Below are positions 42,593 through 50,435 of a stretch of 53,159 bases of DNA, piece after piece. Position numbers and translations under genes: made by a program. Location of the stretch: assembly GCF_007097205.2 (NCBI RefSeq), contig NZ_VJYK02000004.1, positions 1 to 53,159 of the forward strand, read 5' to 3'. The notes under the pieces are model-generated. The model was given only the letters and a program-made list of their open reading frames with translations. It searched no databases and was not told the DNA's origin. The stretch comes from Streptomyces alkaliterrae. Lineage in GTDB: Bacteria > Actinomycetota > Actinomycetes > Streptomycetales > Streptomycetaceae. The first letter of the stretch is position 1. Each line of letters starts with the position of its first letter.

Positions 42593-43879
42593 ATGTCGGC
42601 AGCGCACGGCGCTGGTTCAACGGTGGGCGGTCCTGAGCGGACCGGTCGGCACCGGGTGGTCCTCACCGGGCTCGGAGTGGTCTCCAGCATCGGTCTGGGT
42701 GTGAAGGAGTTCCTTCAGGGGCTGCGTGAGGGCCGCAGCGGGGCCAGGCCCATCTCGGTGTTCGACACCGAGGGTTTCGCCCACGCGAACGGCTGCGAGA
42801 TCTCGGACTTCGAGCCGCACGAGTGGATACGCACGCTTGATCCCGAACAGCTCGGCCGCGCCACGCAGTTCTCGGTGGCGGCCGCCCGGATGGCGCTCGC
42901 CGATGCCGGGCTCGACGCGACCGCCCTGCGCGACCGCCGAGGTCTGATTTCGGTGGGCACCACGGACGGCGAGTCCTACGACCTCGATCAGCTCGTCGCC
43001 ACCGAACTCGCCGAAGGCCCCGAGCGGTTCGACCCGCTCGCGGCCAGGAGGGTGCCGGCGGCCCGACTGTCGGTCGCCGTGGCCCAGGAGCTGGAGCTCG
43101 CCGACGTCGAGGCCGTCACCGTCCCGACCGCCTGCGCCGCCGGCAACTACGCCATCGGCTACGGCTTCGACGCCGTCCGCTCCGGCGAGGCGGAGTACGC
43201 GTTCTGCGGCGGCGCCGACGCGATGTGCCGCAAGACGTTCACCGGCTTCTACCGCCTCGGCACGATCGCCCCGGACCGCTGCCAGCCCTTCGACGTGGAC
43301 CGCAAGGGCATCCTGACCGGCGAGGGCGCCGGCGTGCTGGTCCTGGAGCGGCTGGAGTCGGCGCTGGAGCGCGGCGCGCACATCTACGCCGAGGTGCTGG
43401 GTTACGGCCTCAACTGCGACGCCCACCACCAGGTGGCGCCCAACCAGGCCAGCGTCGCCCGCTGCATGGAGCTCGCGTTGGACAACGCCGGCGTCTCCCG
43501 CGAGCAGGTCGACCTGATCTCCGCGCACGGCACGGGCACCAGGGCCAACGACATCACCGAGGCCGGGGCGATCCGGCAGGTCTTCGGGGACCGCCCGCCG
43601 CGCACGGTCTCGATGAAGTCGATGCTCGGCCACAGCATGGGCGCGGCCAGCGCGCTGGCCGCGATCGGCTGCGCCCTCGCCATCGACAACCGGTTCATCC
43701 CGCCGACGATCAACCACCAGACCACCGACCCGGAGTGCGACGTCGACTGCGTCCCGAACGAGGCCGTCGAGGCCGACTTGCGGGTCGTCCAGAACAACGG
43801 CCTCGCCTTCGGTGGGAACAACGCCGCCGTGCTGCTGGGGCTCTACGAGCCCGAGGGCGCCCCCGAGGAGGAAGCATGA
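42593..43879 (+). CDS. Beta-ketoacyl-ACP synthase 1 (complete active site)
   Basis: A 428-residue FabF-type condensing enzyme. The catalytic triad is complete: Cys181 in PTACAAGN, His312 in SAHGTGTR and His347 in MLGHSMGAAS. The protein starts with an RHRVVLTGLGVVSSIG signature after a short tail; the ATG follows GGGAGGG. Its stop overlaps the next ketosynthase start (ATGA). In highly reducing type II systems such as ishigamide, one active KS works with a cysteine-less chain-length factor; here two Cys-less homologues are available as partners. Confidence 0.94.
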   Translation: MSAAHGAGSTVGGPERTGRHRVVLTGLGVVSSIGLGVKEFLQGLREGRSGARPISVFDTEGFAHANGCEISDFEPHEWIRTLDPEQLGRATQFSVAAARMALADAGLDATALRDRRGLISVGTTDGESYDLDQLVATELAEGPERFDPLAARRVPAARLSVAVAQELELADVEAVTVPTACAAGNYAIGYGFDAVRSGEAEYAFCGGADAMCRKTFTGFYRLGTIAPDRCQPFDVDRKGILTGEGAGVLVLERLESALERGAHIYAEVLGYGLNCDAHHQVAPNQASVARCMELALDNAGVSREQVDLISAHGTGTRANDITEAGAIRQVFGDRPPRTVSMKSMLGHSMGAASALAAIGCALAIDNRFIPPTINHQTTDPECDVDCVPNEAVEADLRVVQNNGLAFGGNNAAVLLGLYEPEGAPEEEA

Positions 43880-45021
43880 CAAGCCGTCCCATCACCGGGA
43901 TGGGCGTGGTCACCAGCGTCGGGCGAGGCGTGCGGCCGCTGTTCGACGCCCTGTGTGAGGGCCGTACCGGCCGGGCGGAGCTGCGCGGCTTCGACCGCAG
44001 CAGGTTCCGCGCCCAGCACGCCTACGAGGTGGACGACCGCCCCGCCGAGGGAGTCGACGTACCCGCCCGCGCCACCGCGCTGCTCGTCGACGCGATAGGC
44101 CAGGCCACCGCCGACGCCGGTCTCGGCGAGGACCTGAGCGGCGTCCCCGTCCTCATCGGCACCGGTCTGCGCGAGCTGCGCTCCATGGAGCTGTGGTGGC
44201 GGGAAGGCGGCGAGTTCCGCGACGCCGGGCTGCACTTCGGCACGGCGCTGCGGGAGCGGTTCAACGCCGACGTGACGCACACCTTCTCCAACGCCTGCTC
44301 CGCCTCGCTCTACGCCCTCGCGCTCGGCTGCGACCTGCTGGCCCAGGAGGGGCCGGGCGCCCCCGAGGCCGTCGTGGTCGCCGGCGTCGACGTGCTCACG
44401 GAGAGCATGTACGGCCTGCTGGAGCGGGTCCATCCGACGCCGCCCGACCGGGTCCGCCCGTTCGACCGGGACCGCACCGGCGTACTGATGGGCGACGGCG
44501 CCGCCGCCATCGTGCTGCACCGAGAGGCGGGCGACCGCCGGGTGCACGCGACGCTGCGCGGCGTCGCGGTGAACTGCGACGCCTACCACGTCACCGCGCC
44601 CTCCCCGGAGGGCATAGCCAAGGCGATGCGGCAGGCGTACGACCTCGCCGGCGTCAAGCCGGGTGACATCGACCTGGTCATGCTGCACGGCACGGGCACG
44701 CTGCTCAACGACGAGGCGGAGGCTGTCGCCATGGCCGACGCCCTCGGCGACAACGTCGGCGGCCCGCTGATGACGGCCGTCAAGTCGATGACGGGTCACA
44801 CCTCGGGAGCCTCCGGGATGGTCGGGCTCACCATGGGCGTCACCTCGCTGGCAGACGGCCGGGTGCCGCCGACGGTCGGCCTGGACAACCCGGTCGACGA
44901 GGCGGCGGACTTCCGCCTGGTCACAGGCGAGGCGGCCGAAGCACGGATGACCACCGCCCAGTTGAACGCGTTCGGTTTCGGCGGCATCAACGCCGTCGCG
45001 ATAGTGGAGGCGGCGGCATGA
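43876..45021 (+). CDS. Beta-ketoacyl-ACP synthase 2 (complete active site)
   Basis: A 381-residue condensing enzyme, shorter than usual (about 410). Cys141 in SNACSASLYAL, His271 in MLHGTGTLLN and His308 in MTGHTSGASG form the expected triad. The N-terminal 130 residues are compact, with RPITGMGVVTSVGRG. Its start overlaps KS 1 and its stop overlaps the truncated KS homologue by ATGA, suggesting equimolar synthesis with a neighbour. It is divergent from KS 1, so it probably handles a different chain or step. Confidence 0.93.
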   Translation: MTSRPITGMGVVTSVGRGVRPLFDALCEGRTGRAELRGFDRSRFRAQHAYEVDDRPAEGVDVPARATALLVDAIGQATADAGLGEDLSGVPVLIGTGLRELRSMELWWREGGEFRDAGLHFGTALRERFNADVTHTFSNACSASLYALALGCDLLAQEGPGAPEAVVVAGVDVLTESMYGLLERVHPTPPDRVRPFDRDRTGVLMGDGAAAIVLHREAGDRRVHATLRGVAVNCDAYHVTAPSPEGIAKAMRQAYDLAGVKPGDIDLVMLHGTGTLLNDEAEAVAMADALGDNVGGPLMTAVKSMTGHTSGASGMVGLTMGVTSLADGRVPPTVGLDNPVDEAADFRLVTGEAAEARMTTAQLNAFGFGGINAVAIVEAAA

Positions 45022-45977
45022 GCGTCGACGTCGTGGTGAGCGGCCTGGCCGTACTCGTGCCGGGAGCCGACTCCGCCAAGGCCCTGTCCGCCGGCCCGCC
45101 CGAGGGCGCGGAGCCCGTCGAACCGGCCGCGCTGGTGGGCCGAAAGGGGCTGCGCTACAAGGACCGCGCCACCCAGCTCGGCTACTGCCTCACGGCCGCC
45201 GCGCTGCGCGACGCGGAGCTGCTGGACGAGGAGGACACCGCCGTCGACGGCGACGCCGTCGGCGTGGTCGTCAGCTCCAACTACGGCAACCTCGACACGG
45301 TCGCCCGCGCCCTGGACACCCTGCGCGAGGGCACGGTCAGCGCCACCAGCCCGATGGACCTGCCGAACGCGTCGAGCAACGTCGTCGCCTCCTCCGCCGC
45401 CATCCGGTACGGCCTGCGCGGCCCCAACCTGATGGTGTGCAACGGCGCCACGTCCGGGCTGGACGCGGTGCACTGGGCACTCACGCTGATATCCGCCGGT
45501 CGGGTGCCCCGGGTACTGGTGATCGGCGTCGAGCCGGACAACAACGTCGTCCGGCGGCTGCTGGAGCCCGACGGCGTCAGCCGTGCCGTCGACGGCGGCG
45601 CCGCGCTGCTGCTGGAGAGTGCCGACGCCGCCCGAGCGCGCGGCGTCCGTGTCCGTGCCCGCCTCGGTGCCTACGTGCGCACCGCCGGGCTGGAGCCGCT
45701 GATCGAGCGGCTGGCCGCCGGCGGCGCCCCCGCCCCGGTCCGCTGGCAGCTGCCGGAGGGAGCCGCCGCACCGTCCGCCGAGCTGCTGCCGGGCGCGGCC
45801 CGCGCCGTGCTGCCGCCCCACCTCGGCCGGGCGTCCGGCGCACTGGGGGTCCTCCAGATCGCCGCCGCGATCGGCTGGTACGAGGACGGCGGCAGCGGTC
45901 CCGTCTGGGCCGTCTGCGGCACTGACGCCGACGACGCCTGCGCCGGCCTGACGCTGCGGGAGCCGGAGAACACCTGA
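45018..45977 (+). CDS. Truncated, cysteine-less ketosynthase homologue
   Basis: A 319-residue thiolase-fold protein, about 90 residues shorter than a normal KS. The elbow GPNLMVCNGATSGLDAV aligns with VSTACASG of active enzymes, so the nucleophile position is Ala. Both catalytic-His segments (HGTGT and GHxxGA) are absent; only a remnant like LGRASGALGVLQIA is seen. It cannot condense and is a chain-length-factor-like or structural partner, probably of KS 2, with which it is coupled. The reading frame is clean, so it is not a recent frameshift. Confidence 0.85.
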   Translation: MSVDVVVSGLAVLVPGADSAKALSAGPPEGAEPVEPAALVGRKGLRYKDRATQLGYCLTAAALRDAELLDEEDTAVDGDAVGVVVSSNYGNLDTVARALDTLREGTVSATSPMDLPNASSNVVASSAAIRYGLRGPNLMVCNGATSGLDAVHWALTLISAGRVPRVLVIGVEPDNNVVRRLLEPDGVSRAVDGGAALLLESADAARARGVRVRARLGAYVRTAGLEPLIERLAAGGAPAPVRWQLPEGAAAPSAELLPGAARAVLPPHLGRASGALGVLQIAAAIGWYEDGGSGPVWAVCGTDADDACAGLTLREPENT

Positions 45978-46900
45978 TGTCCGCACCGGAGTCGACGATC
46001 AGCCTGCGCCGCGCCGCCGCCCCGGGCGCGCCCCGGATGATGCTGCTGCACGGCCTCGCCGAGAACGAGAGCGTGTGGGACGCCTGCCTGGCCTCGCTGC
46101 CCGCGAGCCACGAGATCTGGTCCGCGAGCCTGCCGTGGAGCGCCGAGGGCGTCACCGACTGGGGCGTGGACGTCGATCTCACCGAGCGGCTGCGGGAGGC
46201 GCTGGAGGCGGTCCCCGGCGCGGTGGACGTCGTCGTCGCGCACTCCATGTCGGCGAACGTGCTGCTCGATCTGCTCGACCGCGACGGCCGGGCGGACGGC
46301 GACCTCCTGACCCGCCTCGGCCTACGGGCCCTGGTCCTGGTGTCGCCGTTCTACCGGCGGTCGGCCGAGGAGTTCGACTGGCAGACGATCAGCTACTACC
46401 TGAACGACTTCCACCTGATCATGGAAGAAGGGCTGCGGGTCCACTCCGGCGGCCGACTCCCCGCCGACCTCCAGGCAGCCATGGCCGAGCGCGTGCGGGA
46501 CCGCGTCGGCCCCCACGGATGGCTCAGGTTCTTCGAACTCTACTTGCGCACACCGCTGCTGCGGACGTCCGCGATCACCACCCGGGCGCTGGTACTGGGC
46601 GGTGAACACGACTTCGCGGCGCCGCCCGGCGAGGCCCGGACGCTGGCAGCCGCCCTGCCGGACGCCGACGTCCACGTCCTCGCCGACAGCGGACACTTCC
46701 CGATGATCGAGGCGGCGGACCGCTTCGCCGCCCGCGTCACCGCCTTCGTCGGCTCCCTGGGCAGCCCGGACCCGACCGGCCCGGCCGACCAGCCCCGGGC
46801 CCACCGACCAGCCGGCACCACCGGATCCACCGAACCATCCGGCACGGGCACCGCACATCGCGCCCCCGTCCCCGTCACCGCACTGGAGCATCGTCGATGA
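45977..46900 (+). CDS. Alpha/beta hydrolase
   Basis: A 307-residue hydrolase-fold protein starting one base inside the preceding stop (TGATG). An oxyanion LLHGLAENESVWDA segment, a nucleophile elbow VVAHSMSANVLLDLL with Ser90, an acid in VLGGEHDFAAPP and the His in LADSGHFPMIE give a complete triad. The elbow is AHSMS rather than the usual GxSxG, which is uncommon. The last 45 residues are a Pro/Thr/Gly-rich tail. It might be a type II (editing) thioesterase or a hydrolase acting on the polyketide; substrate unknown. Confidence 0.85.
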   Translation: MSAPESTISLRRAAAPGAPRMMLLHGLAENESVWDACLASLPASHEIWSASLPWSAEGVTDWGVDVDLTERLREALEAVPGAVDVVVAHSMSANVLLDLLDRDGRADGDLLTRLGLRALVLVSPFYRRSAEEFDWQTISYYLNDFHLIMEEGLRVHSGGRLPADLQAAMAERVRDRVGPHGWLRFFELYLRTPLLRTSAITTRALVLGGEHDFAAPPGEARTLAAALPDADVHVLADSGHFPMIEAADRFAARVTAFVGSLGSPDPTGPADQPRAHRPAGTTGSTEPSGTGTAHRAPVPVTALEHRR

Positions 46901-47952
46901 CCGCAGCAAGCACCGTCGTCACCGAGGCCGCCGTCAAGGCGCTCCTCAACGAGCAGACCACCGTCCGGGTCAGGCCCCGCTACGAGGGCTCCAACATCTG
47001 CACCTGGATCGGCTTCAAGCACGTCAACTACATGGTCGAGGAAGCCGTGCTCGACCACTTCCGCCAGGTCGGCATGCCGGCCCGCGCCCTCTACGAGGAG
47101 CACGGCCTGGGCCTGGACATCGTCGCCCTGGACACCCGCATCCTGCACGCCTTCCACATGGACGACCTCGCCGAGGCCGTCGTCGCACCGGACACCAAGG
47201 CCGCCAAGGCCGCCAAGGCCGCCAAGGCCGGCAAGGCGGGCAAGGGCGGGAAGGGAGACGACAACACCGTCGCCCTCCGGGTCACGATCAACGTCGAGCG
47301 GGACGGCGTGGTCCACAAGGCCGTCACCGCCAAGGTCCGCGTCTCCCTGCGGATCGACACCTACCTCGACTCCGCCGGCGAGGTGCCGGCCGAGCTCGCG
47401 CGCTTCGCGGTCGCCCGCCTCGGCGAGCAGCGGGAGGCCGAGCCCCGCCTGCCGTTCGACACCGAGGACGGCATCCTCGACCAGCTGCTGGAGGGCAAGA
47501 ACGCCTACGGCTGGACGTGGCACATCCCCTACCCCTACTGCCACTTCACCGAGCGCCTCCAGATGTCCGGCTACCTGCGGTTGATGGAGGAGGGCAAGGA
47601 CCGCTTCGTCGCCGACCGCGGCATCTCCATCAAGACGCTGCTCGACGACCGCCGTTGGATCCCGGTCGTGCCGCGCTCGGAGATCACCATCCTCGACGAG
47701 GCGATGATGGAGGAGGACCTCTACATCACCTACGAGGTCGAGGAGGTCTTCAAGGACTTCACCTACACCTCCCGGATGAACTTCTACGTCATCCGCGACG
47801 GCGAGCTGCTGCGCACCGCCACCGGCACCATCGTGCACGGCTACGCGGTCATCAGGAACCGCCGCGACTGGAGCCTGGAGAACTTCGACCAGCGCGTGCT
47901 GGACGCCGTCAACGGCGACGGCATCAAGGGCGCGGCACCGAGGCACTGGTGA
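46897..47952 (+). CDS. Double-hotdog protein with Lys/Ala-rich insert
   Basis: A 351-residue protein with two hotdog-like halves. The first (residues 20-95) contains FKHVNYMVEEAVLDHFRQ and LDIVALDTRILHAF, the second (about 195-345) HIPYPYCHFTERLQMSGYLR and ITYEVEEVFKDFTY. Both resemble acyl-thioester thioesterase or dehydratase folds. Between them lies a low-complexity segment, KAAKAAKAAKAGKAGKGGKG (about residues 101-121), interrupting the first half. Start and stop both overlap neighbours (ATGA, GTGA). It probably acts on ACP-bound polyene intermediates as a dehydratase or isomerase; the choice is open. Confidence 0.72.
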   Translation: MTAASTVVTEAAVKALLNEQTTVRVRPRYEGSNICTWIGFKHVNYMVEEAVLDHFRQVGMPARALYEEHGLGLDIVALDTRILHAFHMDDLAEAVVAPDTKAAKAAKAAKAGKAGKGGKGDDNTVALRVTINVERDGVVHKAVTAKVRVSLRIDTYLDSAGEVPAELARFAVARLGEQREAEPRLPFDTEDGILDQLLEGKNAYGWTWHIPYPYCHFTERLQMSGYLRLMEEGKDRFVADRGISIKTLLDDRRWIPVVPRSEITILDEAMMEEDLYITYEVEEVFKDFTYTSRMNFYVIRDGELLRTATGTIVHGYAVIRNRRDWSLENFDQRVLDAVNGDGIKGAAPRHW

Positions 47953-48326
47953 ACGCCGCCCCGGGAGCGGACAGCGGCGTCGCCGGCACGGCGGACGACC
48001 GGCCGCCGCAGGTCGTGCTGATCGAGAGCCAGGGCTGGTGCGCCCCGGTGGACGCCGGTCTGCGCCGCGACGCGGTGGCGCAGGCCAGGGCCGGCCGCGC
48101 GGTGCTGATGTACCTGATCGAGGACGCCTGCGTGCTGGCCCGCCCCGGATCGGACGCCGCGCTCGACGAACTCCGGCAGGCCGGCGGTCGGCTGCTCGTC
48201 GACCGCTTCTCCCTGGAGCAGCGCGGACTGGCCGGGATACCGCTCGCCCCCGGGGCGCGCGTCGCCGACATGGACGAGCTGGCCGAGCTTGTCGTGCGGC
48301 CCGACATACAGGTGGTGTGGCACTGA
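47949..48326 (+). CDS. DsrH/TusB-like protein
   Basis: A 125-residue protein aligning by eye with TusB/DsrH of the sulfur-relay complex. After a 20-residue disordered start it has VVLIESQGW, then ARAGRAVLMYLIEDACVL, LVDRFSLEQRGL and a C-terminal MDELAELVVRPDIQVVWH that matches the TusB ending (tyr/asp-phe-val-x-leu to Ala-Trp). In E. coli TusB, TusC and TusD form a heterohexamer that passes persulfide sulfur; DsrEFH does so in sulfur oxidisers. The GTG start overlaps the hotdog gene stop. Confidence 0.75.
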   Translation: MNAAPGADSGVAGTADDRPPQVVLIESQGWCAPVDAGLRRDAVAQARAGRAVLMYLIEDACVLARPGSDAALDELRQAGGRLLVDRFSLEQRGLAGIPLAPGARVADMDELAELVVRPDIQVVWH

Positions 48327-48327
48327 G

Positions 48328-48735
48328 ATGGCGAGGAAGATCCCGCACAGCGACGTGCTGGTGACCCTCATGGGCGCACCGCACGAGTCGGACCGTACGA
48401 CAAGCGCGCTGCGGCTGGTCCAGGCGCTGCTGGAGCGCGGCAACTCGGTGGCGGTGTGGACGTGCGGCTACGCCACGCTGCTCACCCAGCGCTCGCTCGG
48501 CACCGAGAAGCCGCGCAACCTGGCGGACTGGAACACCGCCTACCCGTCCACCACGGGGTTGGTCCAGGACCTGCTCGACACGTTCCCCGAGCGGCTTCGC
48601 TGGTACGGCTGCCGCTTCTGCAGCGACGACCGCGGCGCGGACGACCACCTGCCGTCCGTGGTGCTGCGCCCGCCGGCCGGCTACGCGGCGAACTTCGCCG
48701 CCGCCGACCGCACGCTGATGGTGGGGGTCCTCTGA
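48328..48735 (+). CDS. DsrE/TusD-like sulfur-carrier protein with conserved Cys
   Basis: A 135-residue protein. DVLVTLMGAPHESDRTTSAL and LVQALLERGNSVAVWT follow TusD closely (which has ASSAFQFAQALIADGHEL). In TusD the persulfide Cys lies in CVAAALRRG; here CRFCSDDRG aligns without a gap, giving Cys95 at the sulfur-carrying position and an extra Cys98. It lies between the DsrH-like and DsrF-like genes with gaps of one base or less. Of the three DsrEFH-like proteins only this one has the reactive cysteine, as in E. coli TusD. Confidence 0.78.
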   Translation: MARKIPHSDVLVTLMGAPHESDRTTSALRLVQALLERGNSVAVWTCGYATLLTQRSLGTEKPRNLADWNTAYPSTTGLVQDLLDTFPERLRWYGCRFCSDDRGADDHLPSVVLRPPAGYAANFAAADRTLMVGVL

Positions 48736-49118
48736 TGGCACGTGCCCTGGCCCTCGTCGAGAAGGCCTACCGCGGAGCGCTGGAGAAGCAGTTCTTCGAC
48801 TCGCTCTACCTCGCCACCGAACTGCACCGACAGCTCGGCGGGCTGGACATCCTGCTGCGCGGCAGGGCCGTCACCTACGGCATCGAGGCGCCGCCCGTCC
48901 CCGCACTCCGGATGGGCAGCCGGACGCTCGACACGCTCAGCGACCCCCGGCGGGATCTGCGGGCGCTGATCGCGGCGGGCGTGGGCGTCTGGGCCGAGCG
49001 CGACGCCCTCGCCGCCCACGGCCTCCAGGAGGCCCCGCTGCTGGACGGCGTACGGACGGTCGCCGACGGCGAGACGGCCGCCCGCTGGCCCGAGTACCGA
49101 ATGGTCTTCTACCTGTGA
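48735..49118 (+). CDS. DsrF/TusC-like protein
   Basis: A 127-residue protein matching TusC/DsrF: FFDSLYLATELHRQLGGLDILLRG resembles the TusC stretch around LDALLATSAL, VWAERDALAAHGL aligns with the TusC CAASLRERGL region (but has no Cys), and EYRMVFYL matches the TusC ending NYDVILRF. It completes a B-D-C trio with the two preceding genes (TGATG overlap with the DsrE-like gene). It may be purely structural in a heterohexamer. Confidence 0.72.
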   Translation: MARALALVEKAYRGALEKQFFDSLYLATELHRQLGGLDILLRGRAVTYGIEAPPVPALRMGSRTLDTLSDPRRDLRALIAAGVGVWAERDALAAHGLQEAPLLDGVRTVADGETAARWPEYRMVFYL

Positions 49119-49131
49119 ACGGAAGGGAATC

Positions 49132-50364
49132 GTGGCGCCCATGAGCACCACCACAACGGCCCCGGCCCCGGCCGCCGACACCCGGGGGGCCACCGGCCAC
49201 CCGGTCATCACCGCCTGGTCCGCCGTGTCGCCGTTCGGCATCGGTCGTGACGCCTTCCGCGCCGGGCTGCGGGAACGCCGCCGCACGGCCGACCGCCCCG
49301 AGCCGGTCGGCCCGGAGAGCCCGGAGAGCCCGGAGAGCCCGGAGAGCCCGGCCGGACCGGACGGCAGGGCATGCACCGTCCCGTCGTTCGACGTGCGCGC
49401 GGCCCTGGGCCGCAAGGGCACCCGCTCGATGGACAGGGTGACCGGCCTCGCCGTCACCACCGTCGGCGCCCTGCTGGACGACACCGAGCGCAACCGGGCC
49501 GTCGGCACGGGCGAGGGCGCCGCCCTCGCGCTCGGCACGACCACCGGCAGCGCGCAGAGCATGATGGACTTCACCCGGGACTCGCTCACCGGCGAGCAGC
49601 CGTTCTTCGTCGATCCGGCGCGCTTCCCGAACACGGTGATGAACTGCGCCGCGGGCCAGAGCGCCATCTGGTACCAGCTCAAGGGCCCCAACACCACGAT
49701 CGCCGGGGGGCGTACGGCCGGCCTGCACGCGCTGAACTACTCACGTCGGCTGCTGGCCGCCGGTCGTGCGCAGACAGTGCTCTGCGGTGCCGCCGAGGAG
49801 TACTCGACGGCCCGGGCGTGGCTTGAGCACCACTCGGGGGCCGGGGCCGCCGCCGGCGGCGCACCGCTCGGCGAGGGCTGCGCGATGCTGCTCGTCGAGC
49901 CGTCGGCCGCGCCCGGCGCCGCGGCCGGACAACCGGTGCTCGCCGAGGTGCTGGCCGTGGAGTTGGGCGTGGTGATCGGCGACGACGTACGGACCGCGCT
50001 GACGGCCTGCCTGGAGCGGGCGTTCCGCCGGGCGGGCGTCGCCGCCGACCAGGTCGCGGTGGTGGCCCGCTGCGAGGCGCCGGGCGCGGAGGGCGCCGGG
50101 GAGTCCGCCGCCGTCGCCGCGCTGCTCGACGGCGTCCACGCGACGGACCTCGAGCTGACCGAGCTGGTCGGCGACACCGGTGCCGCCTCCGCCGGCCTCC
50201 AGGTCGCCGGACTGCTGGCCTGGGCGGAGGACAACCCGCCCGAGGCCAACCCGCCCGAGGCCAACCCGCCCGAGACCAACCCGTCCGAGGCCGCACGCGT
50301 CGGCCTGGTGACCAGCGTCGACCGCAGCGGCGGCGTGGGCTGCGCCCTGCTCCGGCTCCGCTGA
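49132..50364 (+). CDS. Cysteine-less ketosynthase homologue, chain-length-factor-like
   Basis: A 410-residue thiolase-fold protein. The nucleophile segment GPNTTIAGGRTAGLHAL places Arg where active enzymes have Cys, and no HGTGT or GHxxGA segment remains, so it is not a condensing enzyme. Type II systems often pair a Cys-less chain-length factor with an active KS, which this may do for KS 1. It contains two in-frame repeats: four PES units near residue 61 and four NPPEA/NPPET/NPSEA units near residue 367. The GTG start has GGAAGGGAATC ahead; an ATG three codons on is possible. Confidence 0.87.
   Translation: MAPMSTTTTAPAPAADTRGATGHPVITAWSAVSPFGIGRDAFRAGLRERRRTADRPEPVGPESPESPESPESPAGPDGRACTVPSFDVRAALGRKGTRSMDRVTGLAVTTVGALLDDTERNRAVGTGEGAALALGTTTGSAQSMMDFTRDSLTGEQPFFVDPARFPNTVMNCAAGQSAIWYQLKGPNTTIAGGRTAGLHALNYSRRLLAAGRAQTVLCGAAEEYSTARAWLEHHSGAGAAAGGAPLGEGCAMLLVEPSAAPGAAAGQPVLAEVLAVELGVVIGDDVRTALTACLERAFRRAGVAADQVAVVARCEAPGAEGAGESAAVAALLDGVHATDLELTELVGDTGAASAGLQVAGLLAWAEDNPPEANPPEANPPETNPSEAARVGLVTSVDRSGGVGCALLRLR
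50231..50292 (+). repeat. 15-bp tandem repeat inside the chain-length-factor-like gene
   Basis: Four near-identical units of AACCCGCCCGAGGCC encode NPPEA repeats near the C-terminus. A separate set of four CCGGAGAGC units (about 49312-49349) encodes PES repeats. Both are in frame and likely to vary in copy number between strains. Confidence 0.85.
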
Positions 50365-50435
50365 GCCCCGCTCATCCGCCGAACACCCGGCCCCACCCGA
50401 TCCCGACCACGACACCGCAACAGAGAGGTACCACG

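Noticed and set aside
45018-45977. Truncated KS as a frameshifted pseudogene
   Set aside because: Clean frame, overlapping start and stop with both neighbours and coherent codon use argue for a functional short protein; no continuation of a KS C-terminus is seen in other frames downstream.
50231-50292. CRISPR-like repeat array
   Set aside because: Units are contiguous 15-mers in frame within a gene, without spacers.
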